Positions 9,074 through 19,585 of a DNA stretch of 46,574 nucleotides are shown in pieces (position 1 is the stretch's first letter; every line of letters starts with the position of its first letter). The position numbers and the translations under genes were made by a program. Below the pieces are notes generated by a model. It worked only from the letters and a program-made list of their open reading frames with translations. It did not search any database and was not told the origin of the DNA. Origin of the DNA: Pseudomonadota bacterium (GTDB taxonomy: Bacteria > Pseudomonadota > Gammaproteobacteria > Burkholderiales > SG8-39); assembly GCA_027624175.1 (NCBI GenBank), contig JAQBXT010000011.1, forward strand, positions 1 to 46,574, in the 5' to 3' direction.

Positions 9074-11764
9074 ATGCCGATGAAAAAACTCTTTGCTTCC
9101 CTCCTGCTGTTGTTCGCGCTGCCCGCACTCGGCGCCGGGCTGCCGCAAAAAGTGGCCGAGGTCGAAGGCGTCTCCGAATACCGGCTGGACAACGGCTTGC
9201 GCGTGCTGCTGGTGCCCGATGCCAGCGCCGACACGGTGACCGTGCACATCACCTACCTGGTCGGCTCGCGCCACGAGGGCTACGGCGAGAAGGGCATGGC
9301 GCACCTGCTCGAGCACATGCTGTTCAAGGGCTCGAAAAACCACCCGGACGTGAAGCAGGAATTCACCCGCCGCGGCGCGCGCTGGAACGGCACCACGTCG
9401 CACGACCGCACCAATTACTTCGAGACCCTGCCGGGCACCGAGGAAAACCTCGAATGGGCGCTGGGGATGGAGGCCGACCGCATGCTGCGCTCGTTCATCC
9501 GCAAGGCGGACCTGGACAGCGAGATGACGGTGGTGCGCAACGAATTCGAGATGGGCGAGAACAGTGCCGCCAGCGTGCTGTTCCAGCGCATGCAGCGGCT
9601 GGCCTACGCCTGGCACAACTACGGCAACGCCATCATCGGCGCGCGCTCGGACATCGAGTCGGTGCCGATCGAGCGCCTGCAGGCGTTCTACCGTACCTGG
9701 TACCAGCCCGACAACGCGCTGCTGACCGTCGGCGGGCGCTTCGACGAGCAGCGCGCGCTCGCACTGGTGGGCAAGCATTTCGGGCCGCTGCCGCGTCCGT
9801 CGCGCCCCCTGCCCGCCCTGTACACGGTCGAGCCGGCCCAGGACGGCGAGCGGTCGGTCACCCTGCGCCGCGTGGGCGATACGCCGATCGTGGCCACGCT
9901 GTATCGCGTGCCCGCGGCCGGGCACCCGGACTACGCGGCCGTCGACGTATTGGTGGAAGCCCTGCGCCGGGCGCCGCAGGGGCGCCTGCACCAGGCGCTG
10001 GTGCAAAAAGGCCTGGCGAGCTGGATCTGGGGCGGCGAGCGCGCCTTGCGCGACCCGGGGTACGTGTATTTCGGCGCCGGCGTACCCAAGGAGGGCTCCC
10101 TCGACGCGGCGCGCGATGCCCTGCTCGCGACGCTCGACGGACTGCGCCGCGAGCCGCTGCGGCAGGACGAGGTCGACGGGGCGCGCACCACCCTGCTCAA
10201 CGAGATGGAAAAGGCGCGCCTCGACGGGCGAGAGCTGGTCAACGCGCTGGCCGAGTATCAGGCGGTAGGCGACTGGCGCCTGTTCTTCCTGTATCGCGAC
10301 CGCCTGCGCGCCGTCACCCTTGCGGACGTGCAGCGCGTCGCCGAAGCTTTCCTGCGGCCCGCCAACCGCGTGCTGGGGCAGTTCATCCCCACGGCGCAAC
10401 CCGAACGGGCGCAAATCCCGGAAACACCGGACCTGCAGGCGGCGCTGCAGGACTACAAGAGCAGCGAAACAGTGGCGGCCGGCGAGGTGTTCGACCCTTC
10501 GCCACAGAACATTGAATTCCGCCTGCAGCGGCGCGAACTCGCCAACGGCCTGCGCACGGCGCTGCTCGCCAAGCGCACGCGCGGCGCGACAGTGGTGGCC
10601 AGGCTCAATCTGCATTGGGGCGACGAGGTCAGCACCGCGGGGCGCAGCACCGCCTGCTCGCTCGCCGGCGAGATGCTGATGCGCGGCACGAAAAAGCATT
10701 CGCGCGCTGAACTGCGCGACGCCTTCGACCGGCTCCAGGCCACCGTCTCGGTGAGCGCCACCGGGGCCACGCTGCAAATGCGGCGCGAACACCTCGCGCA
10801 AACCCTGCGCCTGGTGGCGGAGGTACTGCGCGAACCGTCGTTCCCGGCGACCGAATTCGAGGAGCTGAAAAGGAGCGCGCTCACCAGCGCCGAAGCGCGG
10901 CGCAGCGACCCGGCGGCACGCGCCGAGGAGGAACTGCAGCGCCACCTGCAGCCCTACCCCAAGGGCCACTGGCTGTACACGTTGTCCCTGGAAGAGCGCA
11001 TCGCGGCGTTGCAGTCGGCGACGCTCGAAGACGCCCGGCGCTGCCACGCCGAACTGATCGGCGCGAGCGGCGCGGACTTCGCGGCGGTGGGAGATTTCGA
11101 TCCCGCGGCGCTCGGCGCGCTGCTGGAGGAGTTGTTCGGCCAGTGGAACAATCCCGCCCCCTACGCGCGCATCCCGAGCCGCTTCTTCGAGCGCCCGGCG
11201 CTCGAGCGCGAATTGCGCACGCCCGACAAGGCGAACGCGGTGCTGCGCGCGGGGCTCAACCTGCGCATGCGCGACGACCACCCGGACTTTCCGGCCCTGG
11301 TGCTCGCCAACCACCTGCTGGGCGGTTCCTCCACCGCGCGCCTGCCCGGGCGCATCCGCGAAAAGGAAGGCCTGTCCTACAGCACCTACACCTGGTTCAG
11401 CGCCAGCCCGCTGGACCAGTCGGCGAATTTCTGGGTCTCGGCCATCTTCGCGCCGCAGAACAAGGCGCGCGTCGAACAAGCGATGCGCGAGGAGTTCGCC
11501 CGCGCACTGCGTGACGGATTCGATGCCGCCGAAGTGGAGGCGGGAAAACGCGGATTGCTGGAGGCGCGGCGCCTGGCGCGTACGCGCGACGAGTCGCTCA
11601 ACGCGCGCCTGGCCAGTTACCTGTTCGTCGGGCGCACTTTTGCGTGGGACGTCGAACTGGAGCGGCGCATCGCCGCACTCACGCCCCAGCAGCTGCGCGA
11701 TGCGCTGCGCCGGCACCTGGACACCGCGCGGCTTTCGGTGACCATCGCCGGCGACTTCAAATAG
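9074..11764 (+). CDS. Zinc metallopeptidase, M16 (pitrilysin) family, two-lobed
   Basis: Probable periplasmic peptidase of 896 residues. After a signal peptide (KKLFASLLLLFALPALGA) comes the inverted zinc motif HLLEH at residues 77-81; the third ligand Glu should lie near ENLEWALGMEADRM, as in the family. The protein has two M16 halves: an active N-terminal lobe, and a C-terminal lobe from about residue 480 whose equivalent site is lost but which keeps the clamp feature RIREKEGLSYSTY. This fits the single-chain PqqL/pitrilysin-like architecture. Starts at 9074 and 9080 are equally possible. A short hairpin follows the stop. Confidence 0.92.
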   Translation: MPMKKLFASLLLLFALPALGAGLPQKVAEVEGVSEYRLDNGLRVLLVPDASADTVTVHITYLVGSRHEGYGEKGMAHLLEHMLFKGSKNHPDVKQEFTRRGARWNGTTSHDRTNYFETLPGTEENLEWALGMEADRMLRSFIRKADLDSEMTVVRNEFEMGENSAASVLFQRMQRLAYAWHNYGNAIIGARSDIESVPIERLQAFYRTWYQPDNALLTVGGRFDEQRALALVGKHFGPLPRPSRPLPALYTVEPAQDGERSVTLRRVGDTPIVATLYRVPAAGHPDYAAVDVLVEALRRAPQGRLHQALVQKGLASWIWGGERALRDPGYVYFGAGVPKEGSLDAARDALLATLDGLRREPLRQDEVDGARTTLLNEMEKARLDGRELVNALAEYQAVGDWRLFFLYRDRLRAVTLADVQRVAEAFLRPANRVLGQFIPTAQPERAQIPETPDLQAALQDYKSSETVAAGEVFDPSPQNIEFRLQRRELANGLRTALLAKRTRGATVVARLNLHWGDEVSTAGRSTACSLAGEMLMRGTKKHSRAELRDAFDRLQATVSVSATGATLQMRREHLAQTLRLVAEVLREPSFPATEFEELKRSALTSAEARRSDPAARAEEELQRHLQPYPKGHWLYTLSLEERIAALQSATLEDARRCHAELIGASGADFAAVGDFDPAALGALLEELFGQWNNPAPYARIPSRFFERPALERELRTPDKANAVLRAGLNLRMRDDHPDFPALVLANHLLGGSSTARLPGRIREKEGLSYSTYTWFSASPLDQSANFWVSAIFAPQNKARVEQAMREEFARALRDGFDAAEVEAGKRGLLEARRLARTRDESLNARLASYLFVGRTFAWDVELERRIAALTPQQLRDALRRHLDTARLSVTIAGDFK

Positions 11765-11777
11765 GGCGCTAGCCCTT
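11763..11777 (+). terminator. Short hairpin after the M16 gene
   Basis: AGGGC-GCTA-GCCCT forms a 5-bp stem and 4-nt loop starting at the stop codon of the peptidase gene, followed by TTCTT. The stem is short and the T-tract weak, so termination is plausible but not strong. It also lies 38 nt beyond the stop of the convergent greB gene. Confidence 0.35.
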
Positions 11778-11814
11778 CTTCAGCAGGTCGCGGATTTCCT
11801 CGCGCAGCCAGTGG

Positions 11815-12357
<543 letters not shown>

Positions 12358-12440
12358 GGGGAGGAATTCTACCCGCGCGCCCCTTGCCAGCCTCCGGCGG
12401 AGCGCCGAGAATTCCGCCCTGCGTAGAAGCATTCCAGGGG

Positions 12441-13172
12441 ATGGCCGTGGCGTTATTCCAGAGTTCAGTCGACAAAGACGATCTGCTGACCCGCATGCGG
12501 ATCAAGGAGGTGGCGTTGTTCGGACTGATCGCGCTCACCGCGGTGATGGCAAACCTGCCCGCGGAGGCGATCGCGGAGCTGGGCATCAACCACGACTACC
12601 TGATCGCCGCGCTGGGCAGTTCCGTGGTGATCGGCCTGCTGCTGTACCTGAGGTTCTTCTTCTTCGTCGCCATGGTGCTGCTGATCCTTGGCGCCAACCT
12701 GCCCGACCAGATCGCGGAGCGCTTCGGCATCTCCAAGATCCCCCTGATTCTCGCCCTGGTGGCGATGGTCGGCGTGTCGCTCATCAACACCGTGGTCAAG
12801 CTGCTGCCCACGGGATTGGAGCCCAAGCCCAAGGAAAAAAGCCCGGAAGGCGTGCGCGCCCTGTTCTATGCCATCGAAAAGAACAACGTGGTGTACGCGC
12901 AAAAGGTGCTGTCGATGAACTTCGACCCGAACCTGCACCACGACAATGGTTATACGCCGCTCGCCTATGCCGCGCTGAAGGGCAACCCGCAGATGGTGGA
13001 CATGTTCCTGCGCAACGGCGCCGACCCCGCGCAATCCACGCGCGACGGCGACACTGCGGTGGAACTGGCGCTGCGCATGGGCCACAACGAGATCGCCGAC
13101 AACCTGAAGCGCGCGCGCCAGCAGCGCGAGGCGCCCGCACCGGCCCCTGCGGTCGCCCAAGCCGGTGCCTGA
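12441..13172 (+). CDS. Membrane protein with C-terminal ankyrin repeats
   Basis: A 243-residue protein of unknown specific role. Three or four hydrophobic stretches (roughly residues 22-40, 52-88 and 98-120) are followed by a cytoplasmic part with two ankyrin repeats (NGYTPLAYAALKGNPQMVDM and the following DGDTAVELALRMGHNEIADN) and an Ala/Pro-rich tail. Ankyrin repeats bind proteins, so it is probably a membrane-anchored scaffold. AGGGG directly abuts the ATG at 12441; GTG at 12447 has better spacing and may be the real start. It is divergent from greB across 83 bp and precedes the LexA-box promoter of nrdJ. Confidence 0.8.
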   Translation: MAVALFQSSVDKDDLLTRMRIKEVALFGLIALTAVMANLPAEAIAELGINHDYLIAALGSSVVIGLLLYLRFFFFVAMVLLILGANLPDQIAERFGISKIPLILALVAMVGVSLINTVVKLLPTGLEPKPKEKSPEGVRALFYAIEKNNVVYAQKVLSMNFDPNLHHDNGYTPLAYAALKGNPQMVDMFLRNGADPAQSTRDGDTAVELALRMGHNEIADNLKRARQQREAPAPAPAVAQAGA

Positions 13173-13209
13173 GCGGCGCTTGCAGCCCCGGGGCTTTGGC
13201 GCCACAATA

Positions 13210-13225
13210 CTGTATAAATAAGCAG
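13210..13225 (+). promoter_or_regulatory. Probable LexA (SOS) box before nrdJ
   Basis: CTGTATAAATAAGCAG fits the CTG-N10-CAG LexA pattern of beta- and gammaproteobacteria, with A before and T after it extending the dyad and an AT-rich core in a GC-rich region. It ends 29 nt before the nrdJ ATG. CACAAT (13203-13208) with TTGCAG (13180-13185) at 17-bp spacing is a possible promoter that the box would block from just downstream. No other coding feature explains the AT-rich dyad. Confidence 0.7.
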
Positions 13226-13254
13226 TTTGTTGCAGTTCCACCCTCCTCATCCCC

Positions 13255-16077
13255 ATGTCCGCCCTAGCACCGTCCATCGCGCCGCAAGCCATCTGCCGCG
13301 ACGCCCTGCTGGAGAAGTACGCCAAGGGCTCCGAAGCCTCCATGGGCGAAGTGCGCCGCCGCGTCGCGCGCGCCCTCGCCCAGGCCGAGCCCGAGGCGCG
13401 CCGTGCCCACTGGGAGCGGCGCTTCCTGCAGGCGCAGGAGGACGGTTTCATTCCCGCCGGCCGCATCAATTCGGCCGCCGGCGTGCAATTGCAGGCGACG
13501 CTGATCAACTGTTTCGTGCAGCCGGTGGGCGACTCGATCTCGGAGACCGTGGACGGCAAGCCGGGCATCTACACCGCGCTGCTGGAGGCCGCCGAGACCA
13601 TGCGCCGCGGCGGCGGCGTAGGCTACGATTTCTCCTCGATTCGCCCCAAGGGCGCAGAAGTGAAAGGCACGCGCTCGCGCGCCAGCGGCCCGGTGTCCTA
13701 CATGCGCGTGTTCGACCGCTCGTGCGAAACCGTCGAGTCGGCCGGGGCGCGCCGCGGCGCGCAAATGGGCGTGCTGCGCTGCGACCATCCCGATGTGGAG
13801 GAATTCATCCACGCCAAGGACCGGGGCGACCTCGCGAATTTCAACGTTTCGGTGGGCGTCACCGATGCCTTCATGCAGGCCGTGGAGGGCGACCTCGAAG
13901 TCGAACTGCTGCACAAGGCGAAGCCCTGGCCGGGCGCGGGCGTGCACCAGCGTGCGGACGGACTCTGGGTGTACCGCAGAATCGCGGCGCGCTCGCTGTG
14001 GGACCAGATCATGCGCTCGACCTACGACCATGCCGAGCCTGGAATCCTGTTCCTCGACCGCATGAATCGCGACAACAACCTGAACTACTGCGAGACCATC
14101 GAGGCCACCAACCCCTGCGCCGAGCAGCCGCTGCCGCCCTACGGCTGCTGCTGCCTCGGATCGATCGACCTGACGCGCTTCGTGCGCGACGCCTTCGGCG
14201 CGAACGCGGCGTTCGATTTCGAGGGCTTCGGCAAGGTGGTCGATGTGGCGGTGCGCATGCTGGACAACGTGCTCGAGGTCACCGCCTGGCCGCTCGAAGC
14301 GCAACGCCGCGAGGCGATGGCCAAGCGCCGCGTCGGCCTGGGTTTCACCGGCCTGGGCGATGCGCTCATCATGCTGCGCCTGCATTACGACAGCGATGCC
14401 GCGCGCGCCATGGCGGCCCGCATCTCCGCAGCGATGCGCGACCGCGCCTATCGCGCCTCGGCCGAGCTGGCGCAGGAGCGCGGCGCATTTCCCCTGTTCA
14501 ATGCGGACCTGTACCTTTCGGGCACCAGCCTCGCCGCGCGCCTGCCCGATGACATCAAGGCGCAGGTGCGCGCGCACGGCATCCGCAACAGCCATCTGCT
14601 GTCCATCGCTCCGACCGGCACCATCAGCCTGGCATTTGCCGACAACGCCTCGAACGGCATCGAGCCGCCGTTCTCCTGGACCTATACGCGCAAGAAGCGC
14701 ATGGCCGACGGCAACCTGCAGGAGTTCCCGGTCGAGGATCACGCCTGGCGGCGCTACAAGGCGGCGGGCGGGGACGTGCAGCAGCTCCCGGCCTACTTCG
14801 TGACTGCGCTCGAACTGAGCGCGCAGGCGCACGAGCGCATGGTGGCCGCGGTGGCGCCGTTCATCGACACCAGCATTTCCAAGACGGTGAACGTGCCCGA
14901 GGACTATCCCTACGGCGATTTCAAGGACCTGTACCTCGCCGCCTGGAAGTCGGGGCTCAAAGGGCTCGCCACCTACCGCCCCAACAAGGTGCTCGGCTCG
15001 GTGCTGTCCGTGGAGGCGCCGCAGGATTTCGTCGAAGGCGACGTCAATCGCCGCCTGCGCATCAATTCGCTGCCCGAGCCGGTGCTCGCCAGCCTGCGCT
15101 GGCCGGGTCGGCCGGAATTCTCCTCCGGCAACCTGTCCTGGACCTACATGATCGAACACCCGCGCCACCATTTCGCGGTGTTCGTCGGCGAGTCCGGGAA
15201 CGGCAGTCCGCACGCCTTCGAGGTGTGGGTCAATGGCAGCGAGCAGCCGCGCGGCCTGGGCGCGGTGGCCAAGACGCTCTCCATGGACATGCGCGCCAAT
15301 GACCCGGGCTGGCTGCGCCTCAAGCTCGATACGCTGGCCCGCGCGACCGGAGACGATGCCTTCGACATGGCGTTTCCGCCGCACGGCGAGAAGCGCCGCA
15401 TGCCGTCAGTGGTCTCTGCATTGGCGCAGCTGGTGCGCTGGCGCGTGGAACAGCTGGGTGACCTGGCTGGGGAGAGCCAGGTCGATGCATTCGCCAGCGT
15501 CACGCCGGTGATGGACGCGATGTTCAGCCTGAAGGAGCCCAAGACCGGCACCGACGGCACGATGTCGTGGACGGTGGACGTTCTCAACGCCCGCACCGGC
15601 GATGATTTCGTCCTCGGGCTCAAGGAAATCGCGCTGCCGGATCGCACCACACGGCCGTACTCCCTGTGGCTCTCGGGCGAGTACCCGCGCGAATTGGACG
15701 GCCTGTGCAAGCTGCTGTCCCTCGACATGCGCGTCGTCGACCCGGCCTGGATCGGCATGAAGCTGAAAAAACTGCTCGACTTCGCCGAGCCGCTGGGCGA
15801 CTTCATGGCCTTTGTGCCCGGCGCGAAGAAACAGCAGACCTGGCCGTCCACCGTGTCCTACATGGCGCGCCTGGTGCTGCACCGCTACGCCATGCTCGGC
15901 ATCCTCGACGAGGACGGCGTGCCGCAGCAGCGCATGGGCGTTCTTGAAGCGCCGGGCGCGGGACGCGTGCGGGTGATGCAGGGCGCAAAGTGCCCGGAGT
16001 GCGGCAGCCGCGCGCTGATCCGCAAGGACGGCTGCGACTGGTGCACCGCCTGCGGTTTTACCGGGATCTGCGGCTAG
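13255..16077 (+). CDS. nrdJ: Adenosylcobalamin-dependent (class II) ribonucleotide reductase
   Basis: Makes deoxyribonucleotides using a B12-generated thiyl radical, with or without oxygen. In the 940-residue chain, NCFVQP holds Cys86 of the redox pair, NPCAEQPL (from 286) holds the radical Cys288 and Glu290, and [19 protein letters not shown] is the phosphate-binding region. There is no N-terminal ATP-cone. The C-terminal third holds two related segments (about 597-740 and 755-881) of the TSCPD kind seen in NrdJ proteins, then a Cys-rich tail [15 protein letters not shown] and [11 protein letters not shown] that binds zinc or shuttles reducing power. A probable LexA box lies upstream. Its stop interlocks with that of the Nudix gene in CTAG. 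Confidence 0.95.
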   Translation: MSALAPSIAPQAICRDALLEKYAKGSEASMGEVRRRVARALAQAEPEARRAHWERRFLQAQEDGFIPAGRINSAAGVQLQATLINCFVQPVGDSISETVDGKPGIYTALLEAAETMRRGGGVGYDFSSIRPKGAEVKGTRSRASGPVSYMRVFDRSCETVESAGARRGAQMGVLRCDHPDVEEFIHAKDRGDLANFNVSVGVTDAFMQAVEGDLEVELLHKAKPWPGAGVHQRADGLWVYRRIAARSLWDQIMRSTYDHAEPGILFLDRMNRDNNLNYCETIEATNPCAEQPLPPYGCCCLGSIDLTRFVRDAFGANAAFDFEGFGKVVDVAVRMLDNVLEVTAWPLEAQRREAMAKRRVGLGFTGLGDALIMLRLHYDSDAARAMAARISAAMRDRAYRASAELAQERGAFPLFNADLYLSGTSLAARLPDDIKAQVRAHGIRNSHLLSIAPTGTISLAFADNASNGIEPPFSWTYTRKKRMADGNLQEFPVEDHAWRRYKAAGGDVQQLPAYFVTALELSAQAHERMVAAVAPFIDTSISKTVNVPEDYPYGDFKDLYLAAWKSGLKGLATYRPNKVLGSVLSVEAPQDFVEGDVNRRLRINSLPEPVLASLRWPGRPEFSSGNLSWTYMIEHPRHHFAVFVGESGNGSPHAFEVWVNGSEQPRGLGAVAKTLSMDMRANDPGWLRLKLDTLARATGDDAFDMAFPPHGEKRRMPSVVSALAQLVRWRVEQLGDLAGESQVDAFASVTPVMDAMFSLKEPKTGTDGTMSWTVDVLNARTGDDFVLGLKEIALPDRTTRPYSLWLSGEYPRELDGLCKLLSLDMRVVDPAWIGMKLKKLLDFAEPLGDFMAFVPGAKKQQTWPSTVSYMARLVLHRYAMLGILDEDGVPQQRMGVLEAPGAGRVRVMQGAKCPECGSRALIRKDGCDWCTACGFTGICG

Positions 16078-16613
16078 TCGGGGAAGGACCTGAGCCAGAG
16101 CAATGCGGCGACGCTCTTGGCGTCGGTGATGCGCCCGTCGTGCACCATGTCCTGGGCTTCGGCGAGCGGCAGGGTGAACACTTCAAGGAACTCCCCTTGT
16201 TCGAGCTTCTGCGCGCGCTGCTCGAGCCCGCGTGCCAGCCACAGTTCGATGCCCTCGTCGCTGTAGGCGATGGCGTTGTGGATCAGGCCGAGCCGCCGCC
16301 ACTCGGCGGCAACGTAACCGGTTTCTTCCAGCAATTCGCGCCGGCCGGTCGCCTCGGGCGATTCGCCCGCATCGCGCTTGCCCGCCGGAAGCTCGATGAA
16401 GTCCCGCGCATGCGGATAGCGGAACTGACGCTCCAGCACCACCCGGCCGTCGTCGTGCAGTGCCAGGATCACCACCGCGCCGGGATGACGGATGTACTCG
16501 CGCACCGCCTCGCTGCCGTCGGGCAGGCGCACGCGGTCGCGGCGCACCTTGAGCAGGCGCCCGGTGAACACCTCTTCGCCTTCCAGGAACGTCTCGCTCA
16601 GGTCCTCGCGCAC
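16074..16613 (-). CDS. Nudix hydrolase, ADP-ribose pyrophosphatase type
   Basis: A 179-residue cytoplasmic hydrolase of nucleoside diphosphate-linked compounds. The full Nudix box is present: G-X5-E-X7-RELLEETGY, starting at GKRDAGE. Upstream features ([28 protein letters not shown]) match the ADP-ribose pyrophosphatase (NudF-like) group, so ADP-ribose is the likely substrate. The start is GTG at 16613, overlapping the nuoN stop as TAGTG, which couples it to the complex I operon. ADP-ribose clearance next to NADH dehydrogenase fits NAD turnover, but that link is inference. The stop overlaps the nrdJ stop in CTAG. Confidence 0.9.
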   Translation of the reverse strand: MREDLSETFLEGEEVFTGRLLKVRRDRVRLPDGSEAVREYIRHPGAVVILALHDDGRVVLERQFRYPHARDFIELPAGKRDAGESPEATGRRELLEETGYVAAEWRRLGLIHNAIAYSDEGIELWLARGLEQRAQKLEQGEFLEVFTLPLAEAQDMVHDGRITDAKSVAALLWLRSFPD

Positions 16614-18115
16614 TACCGGGCGTAGGAGTACTGGATGGCTTGCAGGCAGACGTACATCAGCGTCTGCGGCAGGATGCCGATGAGCAGAAGCGACAGGCCG
16701 TTGGCGGAAAGCAGCAGCCGCGCGCCTCCCCGTTGGCCCACCGCGCTCACACCTTGCGCCGGGTCGTCAAAATACATCAGCTTGACCACGCGCAGGTAGT
16801 AGAAAGCGCCGATCAGCGAGAACACCACCGCCGTCACCGCGATCGCGATCTGCCCCGCCTGCACAGCGGCCGACAGCACGGCGAACTTGGCGTAGAAGCC
16901 CGCGGTCGGCGGTACCCCCGCCATCGAGAACATCAGCACCAGCATGAGGAATGCCAGCCAGGGATCCCGGCGATTGAGCCCCTTCACGTCCTCCAGCCGC
17001 TCGCATTCGAAGCCGGCGCGCGACAGGAGCAGCAGTACGCCGAATGCTCCCAGCGACATCAACACGTAGACGATGGTGTAGAACATTGCCGCGCCGTAGG
17101 CGTCGACCGCGCTCAGGCGGTTGCCCCCGACCACGCCGGACATCAGGCCCAGCAGCATGAACCCCATGTGCGCGATGGTCGAATAGGCCAGCATGCGCTT
17201 CAGGTTGGTCTGCGCGATGGCGGTGAGGTTGCCGATGGCCATCGACAGCACGGCGAGGATCGCCAGCATCTGCTGCCAGTCGACCGAGAGCGCGGGCAGG
17301 CCGCCGACCAGCAGGCGCATCGCCATGGCGAACGCGGCGAGCTTGGGCGCGGTGCCGATGACCAGCGTCACCGCAGTGCTCGCGCCCTGATAGACGTCCG
17401 GGATCCACATGTGGAACGGCACCAGGCCGAGCTTGAAAGCGAGGCCCGACACCAGGAACACCAGCCCGAATACCAGCAGCATGCGCGAGCTGCTGGATTC
17501 CGCCGCGAGGCTGGTGGCGCGCGCCGCAATGTCGGAGATCACCAGCGTGCCGGTGGCACCGTAGATCATCGATATGCCGTACAGCAGCAGGCCGGAAGCC
17601 AGGGCGCCCAGCACGAAGTACTTCATCGCCGCCTCGGTGGAGGCCGCCGAATCCCGGTTCAGCGCCACCAGGGCGTACAGGCACAGCGACAGCAGCTCCA
17701 ATCCCAGGTACAGGGTAAGGAAACTGTTGGCGCTGATCATCACCATCATGCCGAGCAGCGCGAACAGGAGCAGCGTGAGGAATTCCCCGCGCAGCAGGCC
17801 GCGATCGAGCAGATAGCGGCGCGAGTAGGCCAGCGCCGCGGACACCGCGCCGTAGGCCACCAGCTTGAGCACGCCCGACATGGCGTCGGACAGGAAGGAG
17901 CGGTCGAACAGCAGCAGGCTCCTGCCGCCATTGACCCACAGGATGAACAGCGTGGCCGCAGCGCAGGCCAGCAGAATGAGCTGCGCCAGCGCGAAGCTCG
18001 CGCGGCGGCCTTCGTCCTTCGCGTACAAGTCGAAGATCATCAGCACGCAGGCGCCGAGGAGCAGCAGCACCTCGGGGAGCACCGGGAGATGGTTGACCAA
18101 GACGAGCATGTTCAC
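16613..18115 (-). CDS. nuoN: NADH-quinone oxidoreductase subunit N
   Basis: One of three antiporter-like proton-pumping subunits of complex I, about 500 residues with 13-14 membrane helices. It shows the conserved charged helix residues typical of the family, for example Lys in [20 protein letters not shown] and [20 protein letters not shown] 18115 overlaps the nuoM stop as GTGA; ATG 18109 is an alternative start two codons later. It is the last nuo gene, and the Nudix gene is attached to its stop. Confidence 0.96.
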   Translation of the reverse strand: MNMLVLVNHLPVLPEVLLLLGACVLMIFDLYAKDEGRRASFALAQLILLACAAATLFILWVNGGRSLLLFDRSFLSDAMSGVLKLVAYGAVSAALAYSRRYLLDRGLLRGEFLTLLLFALLGMMVMISANSFLTLYLGLELLSLCLYALVALNRDSAASTEAAMKYFVLGALASGLLLYGISMIYGATGTLVISDIAARATSLAAESSSSRMLLVFGLVFLVSGLAFKLGLVPFHMWIPDVYQGASTAVTLVIGTAPKLAAFAMAMRLLVGGLPALSVDWQQMLAILAVLSMAIGNLTAIAQTNLKRMLAYSTIAHMGFMLLGLMSGVVGGNRLSAVDAYGAAMFYTIVYVLMSLGAFGVLLLLSRAGFECERLEDVKGLNRRDPWLAFLMLVLMFSMAGVPPTAGFYAKFAVLSAAVQAGQIAIAVTAVVFSLIGAFYYLRVVKLMYFDDPAQGVSAVGQRGGARLLLSANGLSLLLIGILPQTLMYVCLQAIQYSYAR

Positions 18116-19584
18116 AGCTTGGGCTGCGCCACGTGGCGCAGCAGCTCATCGACCGAGGCGTGCATCACCTCGGTGAACGGCAGCGGGTACACGCCCATGA
18201 AGAGCACCGCCACCGCCAGCAAGCCGAGCACCAGGGTTTCGCGCGGCTCGAGGTCCTTGAGCGCCGCGACCCGCGCGTTGGCTACGGCCCCGAACATCAC
18301 GCGCTTGTACATCCACAGCGTGTAGGCAGCGCCGAACACCAGGGTGGTGGCGGCGGCGAAGGCGAGCCAGAAGTTCTTCTGCATGGCGCCCATGATCACC
18401 ATGAATTCGCCGACGAAGCCGCTGGTCGCCGGCAGGCCGCTATTGGCCATCGCGAACAGCATCATCAGCGCGGCAAACTTCGGCATGGTGTTCACCACGC
18501 CGCCGTAGTCGGTGATCATGCGGCTGTGCATGCGATCGTAGAGCACCCCCACGCACAGGAACAGCGCGGCGGAGACGAAGCCGTGCGAGATCATCTGCAC
18601 CAGCGCCCCCTCCACGCCCCAGGTGTTGAAGACGAAGAAACCCAGGGTGACGAAGCCCATGTGCGAGACCGAGGAATAGGCGATGAGCCTTTTCATGTCG
18701 GTCTGCACCAGCGCCACCAGGCCGATGTACACCACCGCCACCAGCGACAGCGCGATCATCAGCCAGGCCAGGTCGCGCGAGGCATCCGGCAGGATCGGCA
18801 GCGAAAAGCGCACGAAGCCGTAGGCCCCCAGCTTGAGCATGATCGCCGCCAGCACCACCGAGCCGCCGGTCGGCGCCTCGACGTGGGCGTCGGGCAGCCA
18901 GGTGTGCACCGGCCACATCGGCACTTTCACCGCGAAGGCGAACAGGAAGCCGAAGAACAGCCATTTTTGCGCCGCGAGGCTGAGCGGCAGCTTGTGCCAG
19001 TCGAGGACGGCGAAGCTGCCGCCGGACTTGCCATACAGGTACAGGACCGCCACCAGCATCAGCAGCGACCCGAACAGCGTGTAGAGGAAGAACTTGACGG
19101 CGGCATAGACGCGATTCGGCCCGCCCCAGACGCCGATGATGATGAACATCGGGATCAGCGTGGCCTCGAAGAAGACGTAGAACAGCACGCCGTCGAGGGC
19201 CGAGAACACGCCGTTCATCACCCCCGAGAGCATCAGGAACGAGGCGTAGTACTGCCCCACCCGGCTCTCGATCACGCTCCAGCCCGCGATCACCACCAGG
19301 ATGGTGATGAAGGAATTGAGCAGCAGGAACAGCACCGAGATGCCGTCCACCCCAAGGTGGTAATTGACGTTGAAGGCCTCGATCCAGGGCCGCAGCTCGA
19401 CGAACTGCATGCCTGCCACACCGGTCTCGAAGCCGGCGTAAAGCGGGATCGTCACCACGAACCCGAGCACGGCGCCGGCCAGCGCGATGGCGCGCTGCAG
19501 CGGCGCGTTGCGGTCGCCGCCCGCGGCCAGCACCAGCAGCGCGGCGGCGACCGGGACCCAGATGGCGAGCGAAAGCAGCGGCAT
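18112..19584 (-). CDS. nuoM: NADH-quinone oxidoreductase subunit M
   Basis: Antiporter-like membrane subunit of complex I, 490 residues and about 14 helices. The proton-channel features are present: Glu in [20 protein letters not shown], Lys in [20 protein letters not shown] and [19 protein letters not shown]. The ATG at 19584 lies one base after the nuoL stop. The stop overlaps nuoN. Confidence 0.97.
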   Translation of the reverse strand: MPLLSLAIWVPVAAALLVLAAGGDRNAPLQRAIALAGAVLGFVVTIPLYAGFETGVAGMQFVELRPWIEAFNVNYHLGVDGISVLFLLLNSFITILVVIAGWSVIESRVGQYYASFLMLSGVMNGVFSALDGVLFYVFFEATLIPMFIIIGVWGGPNRVYAAVKFFLYTLFGSLLMLVAVLYLYGKSGGSFAVLDWHKLPLSLAAQKWLFFGFLFAFAVKVPMWPVHTWLPDAHVEAPTGGSVVLAAIMLKLGAYGFVRFSLPILPDASRDLAWLMIALSLVAVVYIGLVALVQTDMKRLIAYSSVSHMGFVTLGFFVFNTWGVEGALVQMISHGFVSAALFLCVGVLYDRMHSRMITDYGGVVNTMPKFAALMMLFAMANSGLPATSGFVGEFMVIMGAMQKNFWLAFAAATTLVFGAAYTLWMYKRVMFGAVANARVAALKDLEPRETLVLGLLAVAVLFMGVYPLPFTEVMHASVDELLRHVAQPKL

Positions 19585-19585
19585 C

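Noticed and set aside
9017-11716. An 899-codon minus-strand frame opposite the M16 peptidase
   Set aside because: Mirror of a GC-rich gene; the plus strand carries the zinc motif, signal peptide and both M16 lobes.
13184-13195. Palindrome AGCCCCGGGGCT as a terminator after the ankyrin gene
   Set aside because: The dyad has no loop and no T-tract worth the name, so a stable terminator hairpin is unlikely.
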